Assembly (NCBI RefSeq): GCF_003002915.1
Contig: NZ_PVTG01000004.1
Location: 124,001 to 188,000, forward strand
From: Geodermatophilus tzadiensis
GTDB taxonomy: Bacteria > Actinomycetota > Actinomycetes > Mycobacteriales > Geodermatophilaceae
DNA: 64,000 nucleotides
Reading direction: 5' to 3'
Part shown: positions 17,265 through 27,424 of the stretch, one piece after another
Layout of the letters: each line of letters opens with the position of its first letter
Position numbering within the stretch: position 1 is the first letter of the stretch
The notes under the pieces: model-generated
Seen by the model: the letters and a program-made list of their open reading frames with translations, nothing else
Database searches by the model: none
Told to the model about the DNA's origin: nothing
Program-made: the position numbers and the translations under genes

Positions 17265-18280
17265 GCCGCGGGGGTCGCCGTCGGCGTGCCCGTGCCGAGG
17301 CCGGCGGCGAGGGCGTCGAACACGCGCTGCTGGAAGGCCCGCATGGCCGGCGCGCTGGTGTGCAGCTCCACCTCGGCGGCGTGGTACATCGCCGGCTCGA
17401 CGTGCAGCCGCACCGGGACGCCGGCCGACTGCAGGCGGCGGGCGTAGGCGACGTCCTCGTCGTGGAACAGGTCGAGGTCGCCGACGCCGATCCAGGCCGG
17501 CGGCAGCCCGGAGAGGTCCAGTCGGCGGGCCGGGACGGCGTACGGGCGGGGCTCGTCGGCGCGGGGCGGGTGCCCGAGGTAGGCGGTCCAGGCCCAGGCG
17601 TTCGACCGCGGCGTCCACACCAGCCGGCCGCGCCGGCCGGGGGAGCCGCGCAGCACCGTGCGGTCGTCGAGCATCGGGTAGACGAGCAGCTGGAAGGCGA
17701 CCGGGACCCCCTCGTCGTGCGCCCGCTGCGCCAGCGCGGCCGCCAGCCCGCCGCCCGCGCTGGCCCCGCCCACCGCGACGCGAGCGGGGTCCACCCCCAG
17801 CCCGGCGGCGCTGGCGTGCAGGTGGCGCAGCGCCGCGGCGAGGTCGTCGAGCGCGGCCGGGAAGGGGTGCTCGGGCGCCAGCCGGTAGCGGGCGCTGACG
17901 ACCACGACCCCGAGGTCGCGGGCCATCCGGCTGCACAGGTCGGCGTCGCCCTCGGGCCGGCCGATGACCGTGCCGCCGCCGTGCACCCACAGCAGCGCGC
18001 CGCCGGTGGGCGCGGCCGGCCGGTGGACCAGCACGTCCTGTCCGCCGGGGACGTCCTGCCGCGACACCTCGACGCCCTCGACCGGCTCGGTGGGGCCCAG
18101 GAACAGCCGCCGGGCCACCTGCAGCTCGAGCCGGGAGCCGATGCCCAGCGGCAGCCACAGGTCGCGGGTCCGCAGCCCGGGCGGGACGGCGCGCACCGTG
18201 CGGGCGCGGCGGACGACGGCGGTGGTCAGCGCGGCGAGCGCGGCCACGGTGGCCGGCCGGCGCGGGGTGCGGGTGCTCAC
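17261..18280 (-). CDS. alpha/beta hydrolase fold-3 esterase (HSL family)
   Basis: A 339-residue hormone-sensitive-lipase-type esterase. The HGGG oxyanion motif is in LLWVHGGGTVIG, the nucleophile elbow is GGASAGGGLA (a variant of GDSAGG), YRLAPEHPFPAAL is the family signature, and the acidic and His residues sit in IGVGDLDLFHDE and the VEPAMYHAAE segment. It should hydrolyse short acyl esters in the cytosol. The GTG at 18278-18280 starts an N-terminus rich in Arg and Ala. It is third in an operon with maa, TetR and MFS genes and overlaps the next (frameshifted) carboxylesterase by four bases. Two adjacent esterases plus an exporter suggest ester or drug handling; substrate unknown. Confidence 0.9.
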   Translation of the reverse strand: MSTRTPRRPATVAALAALTTAVVRRARTVRAVPPGLRTRDLWLPLGIGSRLELQVARRLFLGPTEPVEGVEVSRQDVPGGQDVLVHRPAAPTGGALLWVHGGGTVIGRPEGDADLCSRMARDLGVVVVSARYRLAPEHPFPAALDDLAAALRHLHASAAGLGVDPARVAVGGASAGGGLAAALAQRAHDEGVPVAFQLLVYPMLDDRTVLRGSPGRRGRLVWTPRSNAWAWTAYLGHPPRADEPRPYAVPARRLDLSGLPPAWIGVGDLDLFHDEDVAYARRLQSAGVPVRLHVEPAMYHAAEVELHTSAPAMRAFQQRVFDALAAGLGTGTPTATPAA

Positions 18281-18315
18281 CGCAGGGACCGTAGCGGCGG
18301 CGCGGACCGGGCCGG

Positions 18316-19521
18316 TCAGCTGCCCGCGGTCCGCCGTCCCGGCAGAGAACGCCCGAGCAGCAGCGTGCCCAGCCCGGCCAGCACGACGGCGACCAGGGCC
18401 ACCCGCAGGCTGGTCGCGTCGGCCACCGCGCCGATCAGCGGCGGGGAGACCAGGAAGCCGATCCGCAGCAGCCAGTTGATCACCGTCAGTCCCGTCCCGT
18501 GCCGCAGCCCGGGCAACTCGTCGGCGGCCTGGTAGACGGCCGGGACCAGCGTGGCCACGCCCAGGCCGGCCAGCGCGAAGCCGGCCAGCGTGGTGGGCAC
18601 CGAGGGCAGCGCCAGGGCCAGGCCCGTCCCGGCGGCGGTGAGCGCGCCGCCGGCGCGGGCCACCCGGCGCTGGCCGAACCGGTCGACGACGCGGTCGCCG
18701 GTCAGCCGTCCGACGGTCATCGCGACCGACAGGGCGACGAAGCCCAGGCCCGCGACGGCCGCGCCGGCGCCGAGCTCGGTGCGCAGGTACAGCGCGCTCC
18801 ACGAGGACCCCGCGTCCTCGACGACGGCGCCGCAGGTGGCCAGCACGCCGAGCACGGCGAGCGCCGGGACGGCGGCCCGCCGGCGCGGCCGCTCCGGCGG
18901 GAGGCCGGCGGCCGGGACGCCGTCCACGGTCTCGGGCTCGTCGCGGCCGGGCAGCACGGCCCGCGACACGACCAGCGCCACCGCACCGAACAGGAGCGCC
19001 GAGGCGCCCAGGTGCGCCACCAGCGGCACGCCCAGCCCGGCCGCGGCCGAGCCCAGCAGCCCGCCGGCCACCGCGCCGATGCTCCAGACGCCGTGGAAGG
19101 CGTTGAGGATCGAGCGCTGGTAGAGCCGCTGCACGCGCAGGCCGTGGGCGTTCTGCGCGACGTCGACCACCGCGTCGAGCGCGCCGACCACCAGCAGCGC
19201 GGCCGCCAGGCCCAGCCAGTGGGGCGCCACCGACACCGTCCACACCGTGGCGCCCAGCAGCACCAGGCCGACCGAGGCGACCCGGCCGGAGCCGAACCGG
19301 CGGATCAGCGCCGCCGACGACAGCCCGGCCAGCAGCGCGCCCAGCGGCAGGGCCGCGAGCGCCGCGCCCAGGGCGGTGCTGCTCAGGCCGAGATGGGCCT
19401 TGACCTCCGGCAGCCGGGGCACCAGGCCGGCGTAGAAGACGGCGTTGAGGAAGAAGCAGGTGGCGACGGCGGCGCGGGCGCGGCGCAGGCGGGCGTCGAC
19501 GGCCGGGGGAGCGAGGGACAC
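18316..19521 (-). CDS. MFS transporter
   Basis: A 401-residue major facilitator with about twelve hydrophobic segments. The N-terminus (FFLNAVFYAGLVPRLPEVKA) and GLRVQRLYQRSILNAFHGVW segment recall MFS proteins of the YbjJ/fucose-permease-like group; I cannot name a substrate. GTG at 19519-19521 has a weak AGGA eight bases upstream. It lies 23 bases after the TetR regulator and 35 before the esterase, so it is surely cotranscribed with them and probably regulated by that TetR. Efflux is likelier than uptake from this context, but that is inference. Confidence 0.85.
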   Translation of the reverse strand: MSLAPPAVDARLRRARAAVATCFFLNAVFYAGLVPRLPEVKAHLGLSSTALGAALAALPLGALLAGLSSAALIRRFGSGRVASVGLVLLGATVWTVSVAPHWLGLAAALLVVGALDAVVDVAQNAHGLRVQRLYQRSILNAFHGVWSIGAVAGGLLGSAAAGLGVPLVAHLGASALLFGAVALVVSRAVLPGRDEPETVDGVPAAGLPPERPRRRAAVPALAVLGVLATCGAVVEDAGSSWSALYLRTELGAGAAVAGLGFVALSVAMTVGRLTGDRVVDRFGQRRVARAGGALTAAGTGLALALPSVPTTLAGFALAGLGVATLVPAVYQAADELPGLRHGTGLTVINWLLRIGFLVSPPLIGAVADATSLRVALVAVVLAGLGTLLLGRSLPGRRTAGS

Positions 19522-19544
19522 GGTGGGTTCCTGGGGACGGCGGC

Positions 19545-20099
19545 TCAGCCGGCGAGGCGGGTGAGCGCGGAGCGGATCTGGTCGGGGGTCATCGGGTCGG
19601 TGGACAGCGCGCTGTGCAGCACCAGCCCCTCGACGAGGGCGTCGAGCTCGCGGGCGGTGACCGGGTCGAGGTGGCGCTCGAGGCTGCGGCGGCTGCGCGC
19701 CATCCAGTCCTGGGTGACCGCGCGCAGCGCCGGGTCGCGGGCCGCGGCGACGTAGAGCTCGACGGCGAGCACCAGGTCGCGCGGGGAGCCCAGCAGGTCG
19801 CCGGTCAGGTGCTCGACGAGCACCTCGAGCGCCGCCGCCCGGTCGGGTGCGGCGCGCATGCGCTCGTCGAACCGCTCGGCGACGGTGTCGACGTGCCGGG
19901 TGAAGGCCGCGGCGAGCAGCTCGGTGAGCGAGGCGAAGTGGTAGGTCAGCGAGCCCAGGGGCACGTCGGCCGCCCGCGCGATGGCCCGGTGGGTGGCGGC
20001 GGTGACGCCCTGCTCGGCGATGACGTCGAGCGCGGTGTCCACCAGCCGGTCGCGCCGACCCGGGTCGTGCCGGCGCGCCCGCCGGGCCGGGGCGCTCAC
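19545..20099 (-). CDS. TetR-family transcriptional regulator
   Basis: A 184-residue TetR-type repressor. The N-terminal helix-turn-helix reads LVDTALDVIAEQGVTAATHR then IARAADVPLGSLTYHFASLT, the typical recognition helix with a YHF tail. The C-terminal ligand domain is unspecific. Its GTG (20097-20099) overlaps the stop of the maltose acetyltransferase-like gene by four bases (GTGA), and the MFS gene follows 23 bases later. It probably represses the promoter at 20690-20767 and so its own operon; the ligand may be something the MFS pump or the esterases handle. Confidence 0.9.
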   Translation of the reverse strand: MSAPARRARRHDPGRRDRLVDTALDVIAEQGVTAATHRAIARAADVPLGSLTYHFASLTELLAAAFTRHVDTVAERFDERMRAAPDRAAALEVLVEHLTGDLLGSPRDLVLAVELYVAAARDPALRAVTQDWMARSRRSLERHLDPVTARELDALVEGLVLHSALSTDPMTPDQIRSALTRLAG

Positions 20100-20689
20100 C
20101 GCGCGGCCGGGTCCAGGGTGCGCACGACGCGGGCCGGGTTGCCCACCGCCACCACGTCCGCCGGCAGGTCCCGGGTGACCACCGCCCCGGCACCGACGAC
20201 GGTGTTCTCGCCGATGGTCACCCCGGGCAGCACGATGGCACCGCCGCCGAGCCACACGTTGTCGCCGATGGTGATCGGCTCGGCCGCCTCCCACTTGGCG
20301 CGCCGCGGCTCGGGCTCGACCGGGTGGGTGGGGGTGAGCAGCTGGACGTTCGGCCCGATCTGCACGTCGTCGCCGATGGTGATCGGCGCGACGTCGAGGG
20401 CGACCAGGCCGACGTTGGCGAAGCAGCGGGCGCCGACGCGGAGGGAGCTGCCGTAGTCGACGTACAGCGGCGGGCGGATCTCGGTGCCCTCGCCGACCGC
20501 GCCCAGCAGCTCCTCGAGCAGCCGGCGGCGCAGCGGGCCCTGGCGGACCGTCGTCGCGTTGTACGCGTCCACCAGGTCCAGCGCCCGGGCGCTCGCCTCA
20601 CCGAGCTCGGGGTCGTCGGCGACGTAGAGGTCACCGGCGAGCATCCGCTCGCGCATCGTCCGGGAGTCGGCGGGGTCGGGCGCAGTCAT
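20096..20689 (-). CDS. maa: maltose/galactoside O-acetyltransferase family (left-handed beta helix)
   Basis: A 197-residue acetyltransferase of the LacA/Maa/NodL type. The N-terminal cap (MRERMLAGDLYVADDPEL) is followed by hexapeptide repeats (ITIGDDVQIGPNVQLLTPTH, ITIGDNVWLGGGAIVLPGVT, IGENTVVGAGAVVTRDLP) that form the left-handed helix; THPVEP holds the usual catalytic His. It transfers acetyl from acetyl-CoA to a sugar. The ATG at 20687-20689 lies seven bases after a TACGGT -10 element, so the transcript is probably leaderless. First gene of the TetR/MFS/esterase operon. Confidence 0.9.
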   Translation of the reverse strand: MTAPDPADSRTMRERMLAGDLYVADDPELGEASARALDLVDAYNATTVRQGPLRRRLLEELLGAVGEGTEIRPPLYVDYGSSLRVGARCFANVGLVALDVAPITIGDDVQIGPNVQLLTPTHPVEPEPRRAKWEAAEPITIGDNVWLGGGAIVLPGVTIGENTVVGAGAVVTRDLPADVVAVGNPARVVRTLDPAAR

Positions 20690-20767
20690 AGGAACGACCG
20701 TACACAACGACGCGGCCGGTCACGCGGGAGGACACGGCGGAGGCGGGCGGCGCTAGGGTCGGAGGCC
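20690..20767. promoter_or_regulatory. divergent promoter region, both starts nearly leaderless
   Basis: On the minus strand a TACGGT -10 (20702-20697, preceded by TGTG as an extended -10) ends seven bases before the acetyltransferase ATG. On the plus strand TAGGGT (20754-20759) ends eight bases before the ATG at 20768. Both distances place transcription starts at or next to the start codons. No clear -35 on either side. Confidence 0.4.
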
Positions 20768-21301
20768 ATGGTCACCAGGTCGCCGGGCAACCGGTCCGGG
20801 CGGAGCGTGCAGGACCTCCAGCTCCCCGGGCGGGCGGTGGCGGCGCTGGCGCGCGCGGGCGTGACCGACGTCGCCGACCTCGCGGCGCTCACCCGCCGCG
20901 AGCTCGCCGCGATCCCGGGGCTCGGCCCCAGCACGATCGCCGCCATCCGCGCCGTCGTCCCCGAGCCGCCCGCGCGCCTGCCCCGCGCCGGGGCCCCGCC
21001 GGAGCCCGAGGACGCGGGGCCGGCCGCGCCGGCGATCCCGTCGTTCGAGTCGCTGCGCTCCCCGCAGCGGCGGACGGCGCTCGACCTGCTGGTGCCCGCG
21101 ACCGAGGGCGACCCGCCGCCGCCCGGCGACCCCGGCCCCGCGCCCGCGCCCGTGCCCGAGGCCGGCCGGTCCGGCGCCGGCGAGCCGCCCGAGGCGGCGC
21201 CCCGGCCCGCCGAGTGGGCCGACCTCTGGCGGTTCGGCCTGCGCGTGGCCCGCTGGTGGGTGCAGCAGCCGGTCCGCACGGTGCGCCGCCTCCTCGGCTG
21301 A
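20768..21301 (+). CDS. helix-hairpin-helix protein resembling the RNA polymerase alpha C-terminal domain
   Basis: A 177-residue protein. Residues about 13-65 (SVQDLQLPGRAVAALARAGV then LAALTRRELAAIPGLGPSTI) match the helix-hairpin-helix fold of the RNA polymerase alpha C-terminal domain, including the GLGPS hairpin. The rest is a Pro/Ala-rich linker and a C-terminal WRFGLRVARWWVQQPVRTVR amphipathic or membrane-facing segment. It may bind DNA or proteins; no function is known to me. It diverges from the acetyltransferase operon and is followed by a dehydrogenase 43 bases downstream on the same strand. Confidence 0.75.
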   Translation: MVTRSPGNRSGRSVQDLQLPGRAVAALARAGVTDVADLAALTRRELAAIPGLGPSTIAAIRAVVPEPPARLPRAGAPPEPEDAGPAAPAIPSFESLRSPQRRTALDLLVPATEGDPPPPGDPGPAPAPVPEAGRSGAGEPPEAAPRPAEWADLWRFGLRVARWWVQQPVRTVRRLLG

Positions 21302-21344
21302 GGCGCCCGCACCCGCCCGCACCGAGCGACGGAGGCCCGACCGC

Positions 21345-22289
21345 GTGAAGATCCTGCTGCCCGACTCGATGCCGCTGGACCCGGCGCTGCCCGAGGGCGT
21401 CGAGGCGGTGCGCTACCCGGTCGCCGCCCCGGTGCCGGAGGAGCACCGCGACGCCGAGGCCCTCGTCGTCTGGGGCAACGCGGGTGCGGACCTGCGCGCC
21501 GTCGCCGGGCGGATGCCCCGACTGCGCTGGGTGCAGACCCTCGCCGCCGGGCCCGACGTCGTGCTCGCCGCGGGCTTCCCCGACGACGTCGTCGTCACCT
21601 CGGGCGCGGGCCTGCACGACGGCCCGGTCGTCGAGCACGCCCTGGCCCTGGTGCTCGCGCTGCTGCGCCGCCTGCCCGCCGCCCTGGCCGCGCAGGCCGA
21701 GCACCGCTGGGCCCGCGAGCTCGGCGGCCTGCAGCCGCTGCACCCCGAGGGCGCGGTGACCACGCTCATCGGCGCGCGGGTGCTCGTGTGGGGCTTCGGC
21801 TCGATCGGGCAGACGCTCGCGCCGGTGCTGCGCGCCCTGGGCGCGTCGGTGCGGGGGGTCGCCCGGAGCCCGGGGGAGCGCAACGGCTTCCCCGTCGTCG
21901 CCGAGGACCGGCTGACCGACGAGCTGGCGCACACCGACGTCCTGGTGATGATCCTGCCGTCGACGCCGGACACCGCCCGGGCCCTCGACGCCGACCGGCT
22001 GGCCGCGCTGCCGCGGCACGCCCTCGTGGTCAACGTCGGCCGCGGCTCCACGGTCGACGAGCCGGCGCTCGTCGCGGCGCTGGGCGAGGGGCGCATCGGC
22101 GGCGCCGCCCTCGACGTCACCGACGTCGAGCCGCTGCCGGGCGACTCCCCGCTGTGGGACGCACCCGGCCTGCTGCTCACCCCGCACGCCGCCGGCGGCC
22201 GGCCGGTGGGCGCCGACGAGCTCCTCGCCGCCAACCTCGCCGCCTTCGTGGCCGGCGGCGAGCTGCGCAACGTGGTCCCGCGGGACTGA
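21345..22289 (+). CDS. D-isomer-specific 2-hydroxyacid dehydrogenase
   Basis: A 314-residue NAD(P)-dependent 2-hydroxyacid dehydrogenase. The cofactor fold starts at VLVWGFGSIGQTLAPVLRAL; VVNVGRGSTVDEPAL and ALDVTDVEPLP are the family's Arg/Glu region, and the catalytic His is in LLTPHAAGG. It interconverts a 2-keto acid and a D-2-hydroxy acid in the cytosol. GTG 21345 is used. Substrate (glyoxylate, hydroxypyruvate, other) cannot be set from sequence. It follows the alpha-CTD-like gene and precedes the polymerase-like gene in the same direction. Confidence 0.92.
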   Translation: MKILLPDSMPLDPALPEGVEAVRYPVAAPVPEEHRDAEALVVWGNAGADLRAVAGRMPRLRWVQTLAAGPDVVLAAGFPDDVVVTSGAGLHDGPVVEHALALVLALLRRLPAALAAQAEHRWARELGGLQPLHPEGAVTTLIGARVLVWGFGSIGQTLAPVLRALGASVRGVARSPGERNGFPVVAEDRLTDELAHTDVLVMILPSTPDTARALDADRLAALPRHALVVNVGRGSTVDEPALVAALGEGRIGGAALDVTDVEPLPGDSPLWDAPGLLLTPHAAGGRPVGADELLAANLAAFVAGGELRNVVPRD

Positions 22290-22338
22290 CGGGCGCGTCG
22301 CCCCGGGGACCGTCGCACCCCTCGCCGACACTGGGCGG

Positions 22339-23997
22339 GTGGAGCGGATCGTCCTCCGCCGCCGCGGGGACGCCGTCGAGGCGCGGCGGTGCCCCGACGG
22401 CGGGCCGGCCGAGGTCGTCCGGCTGCCCGCTGGCGAGCTCGCGTCCCTCGTCGCCGCGCGGGAGCGGGCGCCGGCGCCGGTGCGCTGGGTCTGGGACGAC
22501 ACCACCCGCTGGTACCCGGCGCTGCTGGAGTCCGGGGTCCGCGTCGAGCGCTGCACCGACCTGCGGCTGGCCCGGGCCGTGCTGCGCCGGTCCCCGTTCG
22601 CCGACCGGGCGCTGCTGGCCGGGGAGGACGCGGCCGGCTGGGACGCGCTGCAGCCGGTGACCGCCGCCGAGCACGCGCTGTTCCCGCTCGCGGACCCCGC
22701 CGACCGGCTCGACCCCGCCGCCGAGCACGACCGCCAGCAGGCCGCGCTGGCCGCCTCGCCGCGGCGGGCCGGGCTGGAGCTGCTGCTGGCCGCCGAGTCC
22801 TCCGGCGCGCTGGTCGCCGCGGAGATGACCGCCGCCGGGCTGCCGTGGCGCGCCGACGTCCACGAGCGGCTGCTCACCGACCTGGTCGGCCCGCGCCCGG
22901 CGGCCGGCGCCCGGCCGCCGGTGCTGGAGCGGCTGGCCGCGGAGGTGCGCACGGCGCTGGGCGCGCCCGCGCTCAACCCCGACTCGCCGGGCGAGCTGCT
23001 GCGGGCCCTGCAGGTCGCCGGGCTGCCGGTGGCCGACACCCGCTCGTGGACGCTCGAGCAGGTCGACCACCCCGTCGTGGCGCCGCTGCTGGAGTACAAG
23101 CGGCTGGCCCGGCTGCTGGCCGCGCACGGCTGGGCGTGGCTGGAGACCTGGGTGCGCGCGGGCCGCTTCCGCTCGGCGTTCCTGCCCGGCGGCGTGGTCA
23201 CCGGGCGCTGGTCGGCGCAGGGCGGGGGCGCGCTGTCGGTGCCCGCGCAGGTCCGCCCGGCCGCGGTGGCCGACGACGGCTGGGCGTTCGTGGTCGCCGA
23301 CGTCGCCCAGCTCGAGCCCCGGGTGCTCGCCGCGATGAGCGGCGACACCGCGATGGCCGAGGCGGCGCGCTCGGCCGACCTGTACCAGGGCATGGTGACC
23401 GGCGGCGCCGTGGCCACCCGGGCGGAGGCCAAGCTCGGCGTGCTCGGCGCGATGTACGGCGGCACCCGCGGGGAGAGCGGCCGCGTGCTGCCGCGGCTGG
23501 CCCGCCGCTACCCCCGCGCCATCGGCCTGGTGGAGGAGGCCGCCCGGGCCGGCGAGCGCGGCGAGGTGGTGGCCACGCTGCTCGGCCGCGGCTCCCCGCC
23601 CCCGGCCGGCGCGTGGGCGCAGCGCGGGGCCGACCTCGGCGAGCCACCCGTCGAGGACGGCCCGCGCGAGGACCGCGACCGCGCCCGCCGGGCCTGGGGC
23701 CGGTTCACCCGCAACTTCGTCGTCCAGGGCACCGGCGCGGAGTGGGCGCTGTGCTGGCTGGCCGACCTCCGCAACCGGCTGTGGCGGCTGGGCGACGGGC
23801 CGCCCGCCGAGCGGCCGCACCTGGTGTTCTTCCTGCACGACGAGGTCGTCGTGCACACCCCGCAGCACCGGGCGGAGGAGGTGGCCGCCGCGGTGCGCGC
23901 CGCCGCGGCCACGGCCGGCCGGCTGCTGTTCGGCGGCTCCCCGGTCGACTTCCCGCTCGACGTGGCCGTCGTCCGCTCGTGGGCCGACGCGGGCTAA
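22339..23997 (+). CDS. family-A DNA polymerase-like protein (bifunctional exonuclease/polymerase type)
   Basis: A 552-residue actinobacterial relative of DNA polymerase I without the 5'-nuclease domain. Motif A is DVAQLEPRVLAAMSG (Asp about 321, where Pol I has DYSQIELR), motif B is RAEAKLGVLGAMYG (Pol I has RxxxKxxxFGxxYG; Phe is Leu here), and motif C is HDEVVV (His500-Asp501-Glu502). The N-terminal 200 residues correspond to the 3'-5' exonuclease fold, but I do not see its acidic DxE motif, so proofreading may be lost. Role is probably repair synthesis; a separate polA is expected elsewhere. GTG 22339 start. Its TAA shares bases with the convergent MFS stop (CTAA at 23994-23997). Confidence 0.88.
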   Translation: MERIVLRRRGDAVEARRCPDGGPAEVVRLPAGELASLVAARERAPAPVRWVWDDTTRWYPALLESGVRVERCTDLRLARAVLRRSPFADRALLAGEDAAGWDALQPVTAAEHALFPLADPADRLDPAAEHDRQQAALAASPRRAGLELLLAAESSGALVAAEMTAAGLPWRADVHERLLTDLVGPRPAAGARPPVLERLAAEVRTALGAPALNPDSPGELLRALQVAGLPVADTRSWTLEQVDHPVVAPLLEYKRLARLLAAHGWAWLETWVRAGRFRSAFLPGGVVTGRWSAQGGGALSVPAQVRPAAVADDGWAFVVADVAQLEPRVLAAMSGDTAMAEAARSADLYQGMVTGGAVATRAEAKLGVLGAMYGGTRGESGRVLPRLARRYPRAIGLVEEAARAGERGEVVATLLGRGSPPPAGAWAQRGADLGEPPVEDGPREDRDRARRAWGRFTRNFVVQGTGAEWALCWLADLRNRLWRLGDGPPAERPHLVFFLHDEVVVHTPQHRAEEVAAAVRAAAATAGRLLFGGSPVDFPLDVAVVRSWADAG

Positions 23998-25391
23998 CGG
24001 GCGGCGGCGGCCTCCCGGGCCGGCGCGGGACGGCCGGTCAGCCCGGTGACGACGGCGGTGAGCAGGCAGATCCCGACGCCGACGACGGCGAGCGCGGTGT
24101 AGCCCCCGGCGGCGGGCGAGCCCCCGCCGGCGGGCGTCGCGGCGGCCAGCACGGTGGCGGCGAGCACGCTGCCGACGCTGAACCCGACGTAGCGCAGCAC
24201 CTGGTTGAGGCTCGTCGCGCTGCCGGTCTCCGACGGCGGGACGGCCGCGACCACCAGCGCCGGCAGCGCCGCGAACGCCGCACCCACGCCCAGCCCGGCC
24301 ACCGCCATGACCGCGAACAGCTGCCACAGGTCGGTGCGCAGCAGGCCGAACAGCACGAACGCCCCGCCCTGCGCGAGCGCGGCCAGCGGCAGCACGCGGG
24401 TCTGCCCGGCGCGGTCGGCGACCACCCGCGCCAGCCGCCCGCCCACGACGCTGGCCGCCGAGAACGGCAGCAGCGCCAGCCCGGCGACGACGATCGACGT
24501 CCCGAAGCCGGCCCCCTCGGCCCGGGGCGCCTGGGCGATGACCGGCACCGCGGCCAGCAGCAGGTAGTTCGACAGCCCCACGAGCAGGGCCGCGGAGTGC
24601 GCGGTCAGCGCGACCCGGCCGCGGGCCAGCCGCAGGTCCACCAGCGGCTCGGCGGTGCGCAGCTCCCAGGCGACCCACAGCGCGAGCACCACGAGCGACG
24701 CGGCGGCCAGCGCCCACAGCAGCGGCGACGCCGGGCCCCACGTCTCGACCTCGGCCAGCGCGAGCAGCAGCCCGCCCAGCCCGGCGCCGAGCAGCAGGGC
24801 GCCGACGACGTCCAGCCGCCGCCCGCGGGCCGCGGCCGGGGTGGGGAGGACGGCGGCCGCGGCGACCAGCGCGGCGGCGCTCACCCCGGCCCCGGCCCAG
24901 AAGGCGGTGTGCACCCCACCCACCTCGGCGACCAGCCCGGCGAGCGGGTAGCCCAGGCCCATGCCGCTCACCACGGTGACCGACAGCGCGGCGATGGTGG
25001 AGCGGGAGCGCTCGCCGGCCAGCGCCTCCCGTGCGGTGGCGATGGCCAGCGGCGTGAGGCCCAGCCCGACGCCCTGCAGCGCCCGGCCGGCGACCAGCCA
25101 GCCCAGGCCCAGCGGGAGGGCGGCGAGCACGCCGCCGAGCGTGACGACGGCGAGCACGGCGAGGACCACCCGCCGCCGCTGCGGCCCGTCGCCGAGCCGG
25201 CCGACCACCGGGGTGGCCACCGCGCCGACCAGGAGCGTGACGGTGAGCGACCACTGGGCGTCGGGCAGCGCGGCACCGGTGGCCGCGGCGACCGCCGGGA
25301 CGAGCGGTGCGCCGAGGCTGCTGATGACGGCGACGACCGTCCCGACGAAGACGAGCGTCGCGACGAGGGCGCGGGGGGAGCGGGGTGCCAC
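23994..25391 (-). CDS. MFS drug-efflux-type transporter
   Basis: A 465-residue MFS protein with about fourteen hydrophobic segments and the DHA2-like loops GRLGDGPQRRR (motif A) and GRALQGVGLGLTPLAIATAR. It resembles EmrB/QacA-type multidrug exporters driven by protons. GTG at 25389-25391 is the start. It converges exactly on the polymerase gene (stops interlocked in CTAA) and is preceded 45 bases upstream by the ArsC-like gene on the same strand. No adjacent regulator. Substrate unknown. Confidence 0.88.
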   Translation of the reverse strand: MAPRSPRALVATLVFVGTVVAVISSLGAPLVPAVAAATGAALPDAQWSLTVTLLVGAVATPVVGRLGDGPQRRRVVLAVLAVVTLGGVLAALPLGLGWLVAGRALQGVGLGLTPLAIATAREALAGERSRSTIAALSVTVVSGMGLGYPLAGLVAEVGGVHTAFWAGAGVSAAALVAAAAVLPTPAAARGRRLDVVGALLLGAGLGGLLLALAEVETWGPASPLLWALAAASLVVLALWVAWELRTAEPLVDLRLARGRVALTAHSAALLVGLSNYLLLAAVPVIAQAPRAEGAGFGTSIVVAGLALLPFSAASVVGGRLARVVADRAGQTRVLPLAALAQGGAFVLFGLLRTDLWQLFAVMAVAGLGVGAAFAALPALVVAAVPPSETGSATSLNQVLRYVGFSVGSVLAATVLAAATPAGGGSPAAGGYTALAVVGVGICLLTAVVTGLTGRPAPAREAAAAR

Positions 25392-25436
25392 GTCTGCCAG
25401 GGTCCCAGGTCGTTGCGAACAGCAACCAGGGACGGG

Positions 25437-25958
25437 TCAGAGCAGCTGGTCGAGGTCGTCGGGCCCCGGCCCGGTGCCGCCCGAGTCGCGCAGCGGGGAC
25501 CGCTCGGGCCGGTCGTCGGCCGGCGGCTCGGCGGCCACCGGCCCCGCGGCGTACAGGGTGTCCGGGTCGCGGGGGTCCATCTCCCCGGTGCCGCGCGCGG
25601 CGGCGACCACCTCGGTGAGCGTGCCGCCGTCGCGGGCGACCCAGGCGCGGCCGTCGTCGGCGAGCACGATCGGGCGCTGCAGCAGCCGCGGGTGCCCGGC
25701 GAGCACCCGGATCCAGGCGTCGGCGTCGTCGGAGGTCGCGCGGGGGGCGTCGGGCAGGCCCAGCTCCCGGGCCAGCGGCTCGGACATCCGGGTGACGTCC
25801 CACGGCTGCAGCCCCAGCGCGGCCAGCGCCGCGCGCAGCTCGTCCTCGGTCGGCGGGTCGTCGAGGTAGCGGCGCAGCGTGTACCCGACGCCGGCCCGGT
25901 CGAGCTCGTCGCGGGCGGTGCGGCACTTGGAGCACGCGGGGTTGAACCAGACCTCCAC
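25437..25958 (-). CDS. ArsC/Spx-family thioredoxin-fold protein with an acidic extension
   Basis: A 173-residue protein whose first 115 residues match the ArsC/YffB family: WFNPACSKCRTAR carries the N-terminal CxxC (Cys9, Cys12 region), and LLQRPIVLADDGRAWVA is the conserved cis-Pro/Arg segment. The Cys that starts NPxCSKCR is the arsenate-reducing or disulfide-exchanging residue in homologues. The final 58 residues are acidic, Pro-rich and probably disordered; they are not in typical ArsC. No other ars genes are nearby, so an arsenate role is not supported by context. ATG at 25956-25958. Confidence 0.85.
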   Translation of the reverse strand: MEVWFNPACSKCRTARDELDRAGVGYTLRRYLDDPPTEDELRAALAALGLQPWDVTRMSEPLARELGLPDAPRATSDDADAWIRVLAGHPRLLQRPIVLADDGRAWVARDGGTLTEVVAAARGTGEMDPRDPDTLYAAGPVAAEPPADDRPERSPLRDSGGTGPGPDDLDQLL

Positions 25959-25971
25959 GCCCCGACCCTAG

Positions 25972-27417
<1,446 letters not shown>

Positions 27418-27424
27418 GCTCCCG

